Below, piece after piece: positions 18,495 through 27,288 of a DNA stretch of 64,000 bases. The stretch is from CAVQOB01 sp963714325. Its GTDB lineage: Bacteria > Pseudomonadota > Alphaproteobacteria > Rhizobiales > Hyphomicrobiaceae. A program made the translations under genes and the position numbers. How positions within the stretch are numbered: the first letter of the stretch is position 1; each line of letters begins with the position of its first letter. The stretch is taken from contig CAVQOB010000003.1 in the NCBI GenBank assembly GCA_963714325.1, positions 496,001-560,000 on the forward strand, written 5' to 3'. The notes under the pieces are model-generated. The model had not been told where the DNA came from. It did no database searches and saw nothing but the letters and a program-made list of their open reading frames with translations.

Positions 18495-19858
18495 CTCCGG
18501 CCGACCTTCTGTTTGAATGATTGCGTTACATGGCATTGTTCACAATTGCGACCGAACGCCCCCTGATGGGCATCATCTTGGCCATGACAACCGAAACAAG
18601 TCGGCGAAAGTGAGATTTTGGTTACGTTGGGCGTCTTGTGGCACCCATGGCAGTGCAAACCGACGTGTGCGCCGGTCAATGGGAATTTCGTTTGCACGGC
18701 GTGATCGAAGCGCCAACGGCTCCAACCATTTGGATTGTGGCAAAGTCCACAATTGGCCGTCAGCCGCCCGCTATGGTGCTTATCGTTGTGGCACCCTGCG
18801 CAGGTTCGTGTGGTGTCTTTGAACCCGGTGGTCTTGTGGCATTCCTCGCACGTGACGACGGCGTGCCGTCCGAGCAGCGGGAAGCGCGTCGCATCATGAT
18901 CGAAAGCGACCTGCTGGCGCCAGCCGGTTTCTTTGTGACAATTTTGACATTGCGTCCCGAGTTGGCCCTTATGGGCATCATTTTTGCGGTGACACGAGAT
19001 ACACGTCGTCGCCAGCTTATCCTTATACAAATGTCCGGTGTGACACGTATCGCAAAGCACCTTGACGTGCTGGCCGCGCAGCGGGAACTTCGTCTGCCGA
19101 TCGTGATTGAACTGGATGTTCGCCCATTTCGCTGGGCGATGGCAGGTGTCGCATTTCTCACCATAGCGTCCAGCATGGCGATCGTGGATATTGTGGCAGG
19201 AGACACAAGTCGTGGGCAGATCCTTATAACGCTCACCGGCATGGCAGCCGGCGCAGCTGACCAACTTGTGTGCGCCATCGAGTGCGAATTTTGTCTTACT
19301 ATGGTCGAAAACTTTGATTGGTCGCCAACCCGTCTCGGTATGACAGGTCTGGCAATTTTCACCGAGCCTGCCCTTGTGTGGCTCGCTCGCTTTGTGACAA
19401 TCAACGCAGCGGATCGGGGCCGCACGGAATTTGACGCCGCTCTTGTGACAACTCTCGCAGCGCGCAGCGCTGTGTGCACCGTTGAGCGCGAAATTTGTTT
19501 CGGTGTGCTTGAAAGTACCGCGATCCAACTGAACGATATCGACGTCCCGGCCCTTATGATCGGTGTGGCAATAGCGGCAATCACTTTGGAGCGCCGCATT
19601 GTTGCGCCCGTGAAATCCCCGTTGCTGTTGGCGATCCTTTGCCACGTCCTTGTGGCAATCGAGGCAAAGCTTGGATTGCGACTGACGCGTGAAGGGTTCG
19701 TGGCACTTCATGCAATCTTTTTCGAGGTTCGCGTGGCCCTCAATCAAGGGGCCAGGCACGACGAGACGCTCAAATATGTTTTGTGCGGCTAGGCGTTCCG
19801 AAAGCCCGGCTGCGACGACGCACGTAATCGCGAATACGATGACCAGATACCGCCGCAT
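18491..19858 (-). CDS. 18-haem periplasmic c-type cytochrome
   Basis: 455 residues from ATG 19858, which lies 15 bases after the upstream stop. The frame is open further upstream but the N-terminus MRRYLVIVFAITCVVAAGL...AAQ is an obvious signal peptide, fixing the start. Eighteen CXXCH motifs (CMKCH, CLDCH, CRYCH, CESCH, CVDCH and so on to CEQCH) are spread evenly, about one per 25 residues. Recurring motifs such as FDH, FPL(T/R)G(A/Q)H and DAHKGQLG supply many distal histidines for bis-His ligation. The arrangement is that of class III/c7-like multihaem cytochromes rather than mono-haem types. No transmembrane anchor or lipobox is seen, so it is probably a soluble periplasmic electron shuttle. 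Second gene of a four-gene operon. Confidence 0.9.
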   Translation of the reverse strand: MRRYLVIVFAITCVVAAGLSERLAAQNIFERLVVPGPLIEGHANLEKDCMKCHEPFTRQSQSKLCLDCHKDVAKDRQQQRGFHGRNNAALQSDCRYCHTDHKGRDVDIVQLDRGTFKHTETNFALNGAHSAARCESCHKSGVKFRAAPIRCVDCHKASEPHKGRLGENCQTCHTETGWRPIKVFDHSKTKFALDGAHKLVSCAGCHAGERYKDLPTTCVSCHNIHDRHAGRYGEKCDTCHRPAKWANIQFNHDRQTKFPLRGQHVKVLCDTCHTGHLYKDKLATTCISCHRKNDAHKGQLGTQCQNCHKETGWRQQVAFDHDATRFPLLGRHAVVTCEECHKTTGFKDTTRTCAGCHNDKHHSGRLTANCGLCHNPNGWSRWRFDHAVQTKFPLTGAHVGLHCHGCHKTPNVTKISLSPTCFGCHGQDDAHQGAFGRNCEQCHVTQSFKQKVGRR

Positions 19859-19872
19859 GATGCCCCGTCCGG

Positions 19873-20847
19873 CTAATAAAGATGCACGGCCAGAACGTGC
19901 GCCAGTGCGGCCAACACCAGCAGGACAAAAAGCGGTAAGTGAAGTACGTGCCAAAGGCCGAACAATCGCTCGAAGAAAGCGAACTTAGCTACCTTGTTGA
20001 TTGCCGAGCCAAACGAGCGCAAGAGTACGCGCATCTCCGCAATACGATGTTTGCGCTCTCGCCGCGACCACCCTTGTTTCCGCGACTTAGACTCGATGGC
20101 GTTGACGGCAATCTGTAGCTGCTTTCGCCGCAGCGACCGGATGCGGCTGCCGAGAGTCAACCAAGCGACAGCACTCGACACGGCGCCGGGGCGTCGCTGG
20201 ATACTCGTGCCAGCGAAGTCGTTCAAGGCAGCGACAATGGCCGTGTTGGCTGGTAAATGCTCTGCGATCGATACTTGCAGCCGGGCCGCGTCCGCGATCA
20301 ACAATTCGACGTGGGCCTTGCGACCATCGAGCCCGACATGAATTTTGCCATAGAGATAGCGCCCAACGATGCCGCTGGCCGCAACAATCAGCATCGTGGT
20401 CAGAGCGACGTTGCTGTTGAGCGATCCAAGCTTGAAATTAGAATGTAGAACGACGAGGCAAGGGCCCAGAATTCCTAGCACCATATGAAAGCGAAACCAG
20501 AAGGTGACGGAACCGATCGCACGCAAGCCCTTCATCCGTTTGCGCAATGGATAGACCAGCAGTAGCAACATCGCCATTGCTCCAGCGATGCCCAGCCAGT
20601 AGCCCAAGCCACTCTCCGGTGACAGGTGCCCGCTGTCGCTTTGCAGCCATCCAATCAACAAGACCGCCGCAACAACTAAACCGAAACTCAAGCGACCGAG
20701 GCCGGTGAGAGATCTAGAAAGCGTTTTGCTGGGCGCCCGCGCTGCGTCGCCATGGCCGCGCATCTGAATCGGCCTGCCGACGACGTCATGCCCGCCCCGA
20801 CGCCTTGCCGCGTCTAGGTCGGCAAACGACACCTGCGTTTTACCCAT
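19873..20847 (-). CDS. Polytopic b-type cytochrome-like inner-membrane protein
   Basis: 324 residues from ATG 20847, which has GGGGGA just upstream (the frame extends to 20943). About five transmembrane segments: 51-69, 81-99, 116-136, 147-165 and the last 28 residues. Histidines sit inside helices where a haem b could bind: His121 and His135, 14 residues apart in FRFHMVLGILGPCLVVLHSN, matched by several His in the last helix (GLWHVLHL...ALAHVLAVHLY). The spacing resembles ferric-reductase and cytochrome b561-like folds. A long charged cytoplasmic loop (about 170-290) separates helices four and five. It heads the operon with the 18-haem cytochrome and lies divergent from the Fe-S flavoprotein, so it may pass electrons from that protein or quinol to the periplasmic cytochrome (inference). 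Confidence 0.68.
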   Translation of the reverse strand: MGKTQVSFADLDAARRRGGHDVVGRPIQMRGHGDAARAPSKTLSRSLTGLGRLSFGLVVAAVLLIGWLQSDSGHLSPESGLGYWLGIAGAMAMLLLLVYPLRKRMKGLRAIGSVTFWFRFHMVLGILGPCLVVLHSNFKLGSLNSNVALTTMLIVAASGIVGRYLYGKIHVGLDGRKAHVELLIADAARLQVSIAEHLPANTAIVAALNDFAGTSIQRRPGAVSSAVAWLTLGSRIRSLRRKQLQIAVNAIESKSRKQGWSRRERKHRIAEMRVLLRSFGSAINKVAKFAFFERLFGLWHVLHLPLFVLLVLAALAHVLAVHLY

Positions 20848-21301
20848 ATGTCCCCCAAACGTCTGCTCGGCTTGGACCGCGCTAGTGCCGTTACCAACCG
20901 AAAAATGCTCGATTATTCTAGGGGATATGCTTCCAACGGACACCTACTGTCTCTTGCCTCTTCATGGCGAAAGTGAGGCTCGCTCATAGACGCTCGAACG
21001 CCGTCTGAGGCGCGCAATACAGTCGATTTCACACAATTTTGGAGACCCTGGGAATAAGCGCGATGCCAGACCGTTGTTGACTTCGGGAGTGCTTCCAACG
21101 GACTGGGGCACCTCAAGGTGGCGTTCCCTACGCGCCACTTGCAACCGTCAGATTGCCCTAACGTACGCGTTACTGACGGACTGCTTTGCCGGAGCTTGGT
21201 ACCCGCACCAGGCTTCTATCGACGACCCAACCATGTACTTTGGCTGGGTCGTCGAGCGGCAGGTGTGCGCGCAATGATCGAGTAAAGCACAGGGCGCAAA
21301 A
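20848..21301. promoter_or_regulatory. Divergent regulatory region with a perfect 14-nt direct repeat
   Basis: About 450 bases separate the cytochrome b operon (minus) from the Fe-S flavoprotein gene (plus). The 14-mer TGCTTCCAACGGAC occurs twice, at 20928-20941 and 21090-21103, 162 bases apart in the same orientation. Read on the minus strand it contains TTGGAAGC, which could be an ECF -35 or an activator site. No coding frame here is convincing. Confidence 0.4.
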
Positions 21302-22600
21302 ATGACATCACTCGTCGCGGTTTATGCCGCACCCCTCATTGCAATCTGGATGGTCTATTTCGGTTTTCGCAAGAGCGCCGAACGACGTAATAAAACTGTC
21401 TTTGCAGCAGCTGAGGCGGCCGGCCTGAACGAACCTGCGTCGCTTCACCCGATCATCGATCCAGCCAAATGCCTGGGCTGCGGCGCTTGTGTCCGCGTTT
21501 GCCCCGAAGGTAATGTTCTCGGGCTGATCGATGGCAAGGCTCAACTGATTGAACCGAGCGAATGTATCGGCCATGGCGCATGCCGCACAGCCTGCCCCCA
21601 GGGTGCCATAACGTTGGTTTTCGGAACCGCGCAACGGGGAGTTGACTTGCCGCGCGTCGGCCCGGATTTCCAGTCCAATGTGCCTGGCATTTTCATTGCT
21701 GGCGAACTCGGTGGGATGGGACTGATCCGCAATGCCATCGAACAGGGCCGCCAGGCAATGTGCGAAATCCGAAAACTCGATGGCTTCGGGCGCCGGGACC
21801 AACTCGACGTTCTGATTGTCGGCGGCGGTCCGGCCGGGTTTTCCGCAAGCCTCGCTGCAATCGAGCAGGGGCTCTCGTTTCGAACGATTGAACAGGATAG
21901 CTTCGGTGGTACTGTCGCACATTTTCCTCGCGGCAAGCTGGTCATGACGACACCGGCGACGCTGCCATTGGTTGGAACCATGAATTTCCGCGAGGTCAGC
22001 AAGGAAAAACTTCTGGAGTATTGGGAACGTGTTGCTCGCAAGACCAAACTGACTATCAGTTACGGCGAGCGAGTTGAGGCGATCAACCGATCATCTTGCG
22101 GATTTGTCGTCAAGACGACGCAGGCACAATATGCAACCCGAACGGTCCTACTGGCGATCGGCCGCCGCGGCACGCCGCGACGCCTGGATGTCGATGGAGA
22201 GGACCAAGAAAAAGTTGTCTATCGACTGGTCGATGCCGCCCAGTACCGCGGCAAGCATGTCCTGGTCGTGGGCGGCGGTGATAGTGCGCTCGAGGCGGCT
22301 GCCAGCCTCGCTGATGAACGAGGAACGACCGTGACTCTTTCTCATCGCAGCGATGCGTTTGCGCGGGCCAAGTTGAAGAACCGCCAGCGCGTGGATGCGG
22401 CAGTCCAAGCCGGACGGCTAAAGATCCTTTTCAAGTCTTCGGTCCAGCGCATTGGCGCTCTTGACCTCGACATCGAATGCAGCGGTCGTCGCATGACGCT
22501 ACGCAACGATGCGGTGATTGTGTGTGCCGGTGGAATTCTACCGACGCAGTTTCTGAAGAGCGCAGGAATCGAGATCGAGACGAAATATGGCACAGCGTGA
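21302..22600 (+). CDS. Membrane-anchored ferredoxin/FAD-NAD(P)H oxidoreductase
   Basis: 432 residues. An N-terminal transmembrane helix (about 4-22) is followed by a two-cluster ferredoxin domain: Cys57, 60, 63, 67 (CLGCGACVRVCP) and Cys88, His91, Cys94, Cys98 (CIGHGACRTACP), where His replaces the second Cys. A thioredoxin-reductase-like flavoprotein follows, with the FAD loop GGGPAG at 174-179 and the NAD(P)H loop GGGDSALEAA near 325. The CXXC disulfide of true thioredoxin reductases is absent, so it is not a disulfide reductase. ATG 21302 follows AGGGCG. Divergent from the cytochrome b/18-haem operon, it is well placed to exchange electrons between NAD(P)H and that membrane complex; the direction of flow is unknown. 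Confidence 0.8.
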   Translation: MTSLVAVYAAPLIAIWMVYFGFRKSAERRNKTVFAAAEAAGLNEPASLHPIIDPAKCLGCGACVRVCPEGNVLGLIDGKAQLIEPSECIGHGACRTACPQGAITLVFGTAQRGVDLPRVGPDFQSNVPGIFIAGELGGMGLIRNAIEQGRQAMCEIRKLDGFGRRDQLDVLIVGGGPAGFSASLAAIEQGLSFRTIEQDSFGGTVAHFPRGKLVMTTPATLPLVGTMNFREVSKEKLLEYWERVARKTKLTISYGERVEAINRSSCGFVVKTTQAQYATRTVLLAIGRRGTPRRLDVDGEDQEKVVYRLVDAAQYRGKHVLVVGGGDSALEAAASLADERGTTVTLSHRSDAFARAKLKNRQRVDAAVQAGRLKILFKSSVQRIGALDLDIECSGRRMTLRNDAVIVCAGGILPTQFLKSAGIEIETKYGTA

Positions 22601-24080
22601 TGTCGTTGCATTTCTGTTGGGATCGGCAATTATGACCGTCGGGCTGAGCGGAGATATCAGCGCGCAAACCGCCAGAAGCAATACTGTGCCGATAGATGCC
22701 GAAGCAGCGGTTCGCTCCGGCGCGTTCAATACCGCCGCGGCGCTGCTTCAAGACGCGGCTCGACGAGGGCAACCCGAGGCTCAATACCAACTTGCGACTT
22801 TATATCGAGCGGGACGTGGGGTTCAGCAGGACGATGCCCAGGCCTTCAAATGGATGAAAGCCGCGGCCGAAGCAGGCCATGCGAAGGCGCAATTCAATAT
22901 TGCCAAGATGTATCTCGCCGGGCGCGGAACTCTGAGCAGTCCGGCCAGTGCCAAGGCGTGGCTGACGAAATCCGCCGCGCAGGGAAACGACGATGCCAAG
23001 CAACTTCTGATCGAGTTGGCGACCTCAATCCCCACACCACCGGTCAACGACGCTTCGGATCGAACAAAGAAGACATCCGCACCGCGGCCGACCGCAATGT
23101 ACCTCGGCCAGCCCGCGAATGGTGCCCGCCCACATCTTCTGGATGCAGCATGGCGTGGCCATAGCAGCGCTGTTGCCCAACTGCTGGCAGGTGGTGCTGA
23201 TCATCGGGCGGTTGATGACGACGGCGCCACCGCGCTCGCTCTGGCCGCATATGGCGGACACGTCAAAGTGGTGGGTCAATTGATTGCCGTCGGTGCGCAC
23301 ATCGATATCGCCAACACGTCGGGTATGACGCCGCTGATGCTTTCAGCAAGCAGAGGACATTTCGAAAGCATCCCCACTCTTGTCGCGGCCGGCGCAACAG
23401 TTGATCGCACCGATGCTGTCGGTAATACAGCGCTCGCACACGCGGTTCAAGGCTGTCACGCTACAGCGCTAAACTCCCTGATCGCCGCCAAAGCCAGTGT
23501 CCACGGCGCATTTCATGATGGCGCAACGTTTGTGATGCGCGCCAGTGCCATCTGCCCGCCGGCAATCGTGCGCGCACTCATTCGCGGAGGAGCGTCCGTT
23601 GATGTAGCAGACCCGCATGGTCGAGGAGCGCTTTGGTATGCTGCCGAACGCGACAATGTCGCAGCCGTGGTTGCGTTGCTCGAAGCTGGCGCCGATCAGG
23701 AACGGGCAGGCAAGGACGGAATGACGCCGCTCCTGAGGGCATTGGAACTCGGCCACGGTGCCGCCGCCATGGCACTTTTCGAAAGGCGTGGCGACGTCAA
23801 TCGGCCAACAGCCACTGGCAATACTCCGCTGATGCTTGCCGCTCAGCGCGGCCTTATGCTCCCGGCTCAATACGCCATTAAAAACTCGGCTAACTTGAAC
23901 GGCAGAAACAGCGTCGGACATTCGGCACTGATGCTGGCCGCGCGGGAGGGACATGCGGAGATTGTTTCCCTGCTGTTGCAGGCTGGCGCAGACCGAGGCC
24001 TCCGCAATAAAAAACGGGAGACAGCGGCCGAGTTGGCAATCTCGGCGGGCCACACCGCGATTGCGGCGCAACTGAAATAA
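22587..24080 (+). CDS. Exported Sel1-repeat/ankyrin-repeat protein
   Basis: 497 residues, overlapping the upstream oxidoreductase by 14 bases, so very likely coexpressed. The N-terminus VVAFLLGSAIMTVGLSG...ISAQ reads as a signal peptide. Two Sel1-like repeats follow (about 55-140: AQYQLATLYRAGRGVQQDD, AQFNIAKMYLAGRG), then roughly ten ankyrin repeats (about 185-497) with repeated GxTPLMLAA and VVALLEAGAD cores. Both modules mediate protein-protein contacts and have no catalytic function. Its location suggests a periplasmic scaffold for assembly of the electron-transfer complex, but this is only context. Confidence 0.8.
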   Translation: MAQRDVVAFLLGSAIMTVGLSGDISAQTARSNTVPIDAEAAVRSGAFNTAAALLQDAARRGQPEAQYQLATLYRAGRGVQQDDAQAFKWMKAAAEAGHAKAQFNIAKMYLAGRGTLSSPASAKAWLTKSAAQGNDDAKQLLIELATSIPTPPVNDASDRTKKTSAPRPTAMYLGQPANGARPHLLDAAWRGHSSAVAQLLAGGADHRAVDDDGATALALAAYGGHVKVVGQLIAVGAHIDIANTSGMTPLMLSASRGHFESIPTLVAAGATVDRTDAVGNTALAHAVQGCHATALNSLIAAKASVHGAFHDGATFVMRASAICPPAIVRALIRGGASVDVADPHGRGALWYAAERDNVAAVVALLEAGADQERAGKDGMTPLLRALELGHGAAAMALFERRGDVNRPTATGNTPLMLAAQRGLMLPAQYAIKNSANLNGRNSVGHSALMLAAREGHAEIVSLLLQAGADRGLRNKKRETAAELAISAGHTAIAAQLK

Positions 24081-24175
24081 CTCTGCATTTGATGTGCGTG
24101 CCGAGCGTTGCACGCATCTGCGCGGCAGCAATCGGATAAAGGCGATAGCCCCGCATTCGTCCCAATTATCGTGGA

Positions 24176-24400
24176 CTACTTAAAAATAGCGGCCGTCGTT
24201 AAGGGCGAACTATGAAAATCGTAGCGCCGCCCCGCGCGGCGAAGAAGATCGGACTCGTTGGCTTGATCTTGAACGGACTCGCGCACCGTCCAGCGTTTGC
24301 GGACTTCAAGTTCGAGCAGCAAATTGCGGGACAAGTTATAGGACGTCCGCAGCATCGGATGAACGATATACTCTTTCTGCGAATCCATTTTGTGTTTGGG
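24176..24400 (-). pseudogene. C-terminal remnant of a second outer-membrane barrel gene
   Basis: The final 60 or so codons of a minus-strand frame ending at 24176 align without gaps to the C-terminal strands of the barrel protein at 9.7-12.0 kb: NLLLELEVRKRWTVRESVQD against ELSLELEVGAKWTRRDQGGV, and ESDLLRRAGRRYDF against DTELFLTAGFRYDF. Upstream of this the similarity is lost and no barrel-sized frame exists. It is thus a truncated, non-functional paralogue, evidence of a past duplication or rearrangement of the barrel gene within this cluster. Confidence 0.6.
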
Positions 24401-24720
24401 ACGGGACGCGTGTCGCAGTTCGTGCCGGCCGCCGTCTCGTCGCATTTGGCCTCTATCAGCACTCTGTGGCGGCTTTGCAACCGGCTTCACTCCTGCTTCT
24501 ATCTCCAACCCCCGCGACACACGCATGCGCCTCATACCTCGTGATTGAGCCAAACTTTATCAGGAAGCTGATCTTCGCATAGCAAACTAAGCGTCGAGGC
24601 TGTGGATAGAAGCCGCTCCCCTCGACTTTGAGCGCGACAGAGGTGGTAGGCGCGGCAGAGACGCCACAATTGAACAGAGTGTTCGCACCTTGCCTCTTTG
24701 GAGGCTAATTCGGAGTTAAC
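24401..24720. other. Region upstream of ccmF
   Basis: About 320 bases that probably carry the ccmF-G-H-I promoter and the eroded upstream part of the barrel remnant. I see no convincing frame, hairpin or operator in it. The last bases before ccmF (CTTTGGAGGCTAATTCGGAG) contain two purine-rich segments that could serve as ribosome binding sites. Confidence 0.35.
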
Positions 24721-26712
24721 ATGGCCCCCGAAATCGGACATTTTGCGCTGATCGTTGCGATGTTCATCGCGTTGGCTCAGTCTATCGTCCCGCTGTACGC
24801 GGCGCGGTCACTGGATCCTGCATTGGTTGGATTTTCCAGGCAGGCGGCTGTCGGGCAGTTTATCTGCATCGGGCTGGCTTACGCATGCTTGACTTATGTC
24901 TTCGTCACATCCGATTTCTCCGTCGCTTCTGCCGTTGCCAACTCGCACACCGCGAAGCCCCTCGTCTACAAAATCTCCGGCGTCTGGGCGAACCACGAAG
25001 GATCGATGCTCCTGTGGGTGTTGATCCTTGCGCTATTTGGCGCGATGGCGGCAGTCAAGGGAGGCTATTTGCCGGACGGGCTGCGATGCAATGCGCTAGC
25101 GGTACAGGGCATGATTTCTTTAGGCTTCATTGCGTTCATCGTTTTCACGTCAAATCCGTTTGAGCGGGTCTCACCGGCCCCTCTCGACGGCAACGGAATC
25201 AATCCGATCCTGCAAGACCCGGGATTGGCCATCCACCCTCCGTTTCTCTATCTTGGATACGTCGGCTTTTCGATGGCGTTTTCATTCTCGGTTGCCGCCT
25301 TGATCGAGGGACGTGTCGATGCCGCTTGGGCACGGTGGGTGCGACCGTGGGTGCTTGCAGCATGGTGCTTCCTCACCATCGGCATCACACTCGGCAGCGC
25401 CTGGGCTTATTACACGCTCGGCTGGGGCGGATGGTGGTTCTGGGACCCAGTCGAAAATGCTTCCTTCATGCCCTGGTTGTCGGGCACTGCTTTGCTGCAT
25501 TCGGCGCTCGTCGTCGAGCGCCGCAATGCCTTGGTTGCCTGGACTATCCTGCTGGGCATTATTACCTTCTCGCTCTCGCTGCTCGGTACCTTCCTTGTGC
25601 GATCAGGCGTGCTTACAAGTGTCCACGCGTTTGCTCAGGATCCCGAGCGCGGTGTATTCATTCTGGGGCTGCTTGCGCTGACAACGGGCGGTGCCTTGGC
25701 ACTGTTCGCGTTGCGCATGCCTTCATTGCGCAACGGCTCGATCTTCGCGCCAGTCAGTCGCGAAGGCGCGTTGACGCTCAATAATGCGATCCTATCGGCG
25801 GCGGCAGGAACCGTTTTTATTGGCACTTTTTATCCGCTGCTAATCGATCTGTTCGGCAAAGACAAGATCTCGGTCGGCCCACCCTTCTACAGCGCTACGT
25901 TCGTGCCGATCATGGTCCCTCTGCTGTTGGCTATGGCGGTCGGTCCGATGCTGCGTTGGAAACGGCACGAGCCCTGGGACGCGCTGCGCAAAATGCGCAC
26001 GGCGTTCATTTGTTCGCTGATCGTTGTGGTGGGAGTTCTTCTATTCGCGGGCTTGCGACACTGGCTCGCGGCGTTGGCCTTTGCCATTGGTGCCTGGATC
26101 GTCGCCGGCTCGGTGATGATGATGACGACGCGGCTGCGGGTCGGACGTGTGCCTTTGGAGACGACGCTCAACCTTGCGCGAACAACACCGCTTGCGATCT
26201 GGGGCCTGATGATCGCGCATACCGGCGTCGGCCTGACGACGATAGGCATTGCCGGGATGTCAGCTTGGGCCACGGAGACCGCTGCCGTCTTACGACCAGG
26301 ACAAAGCATTATGCTCGCCGGATATACGGCGACGATGGGTCCGCTGACGGTCGTGCAAGGACCGAACTATGAGGCCGAACAGGCGACGTTTGCGGTTACG
26401 AGGAATAATCGAGCGGTGACAACATTGATGTCGGAGCGTCGTTGGTATCCCGTTCGCGAACAAATGACGACCCATGCCGGAATTCGAACGAACCTCCTGG
26501 CCAATCTGTATGTCGCCATTGGCGAACCGCAAACGGATGGTGGCGGCCACCCTGTGCGCTTCTATCATCATCCCTTTGTGCCGTGGATCTGGCTCGGCGC
26601 ACTGATTATGTCCCTTGGTGGCTTCGTGTCCCTTGCCGATCGCCGCTGGCGTGTGGGAGCGCCATCTAGAGGCGCGGCGCCATCGTCATTGGCTGCCGTG
26701 CCGGCTGAATAA
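24721..26712 (+). CDS. ccmF: Cytochrome c maturation haem lyase subunit CcmF (CycK)
   Basis: 663 residues, the family length, with about fourteen transmembrane segments. With CcmH and CcmI it attaches haem to CXXCH cysteines of exported apocytochromes on the periplasmic side. The tryptophan-rich WWD haem-handling motif is intact at about 234-252 (GWGGWWFWDPVENASFMPW), and conserved histidines occur in IHPPFLYLGY (His172), ALLHS (His260) and SVHAFAQDP. ATG 24721 is preceded by GGAG. First gene of ccmF-G-H-I. No ccmE or ccmABC is in the window, so this set must cooperate with components elsewhere or be an accessory copy serving the neighbouring multihaem cytochromes. Confidence 0.95.
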   Translation: MAPEIGHFALIVAMFIALAQSIVPLYAARSLDPALVGFSRQAAVGQFICIGLAYACLTYVFVTSDFSVASAVANSHTAKPLVYKISGVWANHEGSMLLWVLILALFGAMAAVKGGYLPDGLRCNALAVQGMISLGFIAFIVFTSNPFERVSPAPLDGNGINPILQDPGLAIHPPFLYLGYVGFSMAFSFSVAALIEGRVDAAWARWVRPWVLAAWCFLTIGITLGSAWAYYTLGWGGWWFWDPVENASFMPWLSGTALLHSALVVERRNALVAWTILLGIITFSLSLLGTFLVRSGVLTSVHAFAQDPERGVFILGLLALTTGGALALFALRMPSLRNGSIFAPVSREGALTLNNAILSAAAGTVFIGTFYPLLIDLFGKDKISVGPPFYSATFVPIMVPLLLAMAVGPMLRWKRHEPWDALRKMRTAFICSLIVVVGVLLFAGLRHWLAALAFAIGAWIVAGSVMMMTTRLRVGRVPLETTLNLARTTPLAIWGLMIAHTGVGLTTIGIAGMSAWATETAAVLRPGQSIMLAGYTATMGPLTVVQGPNYEAEQATFAVTRNNRAVTTLMSERRWYPVREQMTTHAGIRTNLLANLYVAIGEPQTDGGGHPVRFYHHPFVPWIWLGALIMSLGGFVSLADRRWRVGAPSRGAAPSSLAAVPAE

Positions 26713-26733
26713 ACCGCATTGCCGGAGTTAAGA

Positions 26734-27288
26734 ATGCAATCACAGCAACAGATGATGCGTATCGCACCGGTGGCAATATTCTGTGCAATTCTTGTCGCCT
26801 TAGGATTTGCGCTTCGTAATGATCCAAAGCAGATGCCGTCTCAGTTGATCGACAAGCCGGTACCCGTCTTTGCCTTAAAAGGATTGACAGTAGCCGAACC
26901 TGGACTGAGCAGCGCCGACATTGGCGCCGGCAGCGATATTAAACTCGTCAATATTTTTGCGTCGTGGTGCGCCGGATGCCGAGTTGAACATCCGACTTTG
27001 ATGCGCATCGCGTCAGAAAAGCGCGCGCCACTTTATGCCATCAATTGGAAGGACAAGCCCGGCGATGGGCTGAAATGGTTGAACGCTAATAAAAATCCCT
27101 ATTCGAAGATCGGCGAGGACGCGAACGGCCGCGTTGGGATCGACCTGGGTGTGACGGGCGTGCCCGAAACGTTCGTGATCGACAAGGGTGGCCGCATTCG
27201 CTATCGGCACGCCGGACCGGTGACAGATGATGTCTGGGCATCAACATTCGCGCCGCTGATTGCGGAACTACGCAAGGAGCGCCCATGA
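26734..27288 (+). CDS. ccmG: Thiol:disulfide interchange protein CcmG (DsbE)
   Basis: 184 residues from ATG 26734, chosen over TTG 26719 because GGAG lies eight bases upstream and the N-terminus then gives a signal anchor (APVAIFCAILVALGFAL). It is a thioredoxin-fold, membrane-tethered periplasmic protein that keeps apocytochrome CXXCH cysteines reduced before haem ligation. Active site is WCAGC (Cys79, Cys82), followed by VEHPTL; the cis-Pro region is TGVPETFVIDKGG. Starts 21 bases after ccmF and overlaps ccmH by four bases (ATGA). Confidence 0.93.
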   Translation: MQSQQQMMRIAPVAIFCAILVALGFALRNDPKQMPSQLIDKPVPVFALKGLTVAEPGLSSADIGAGSDIKLVNIFASWCAGCRVEHPTLMRIASEKRAPLYAINWKDKPGDGLKWLNANKNPYSKIGEDANGRVGIDLGVTGVPETFVIDKGGRIRYRHAGPVTDDVWASTFAPLIAELRKERP

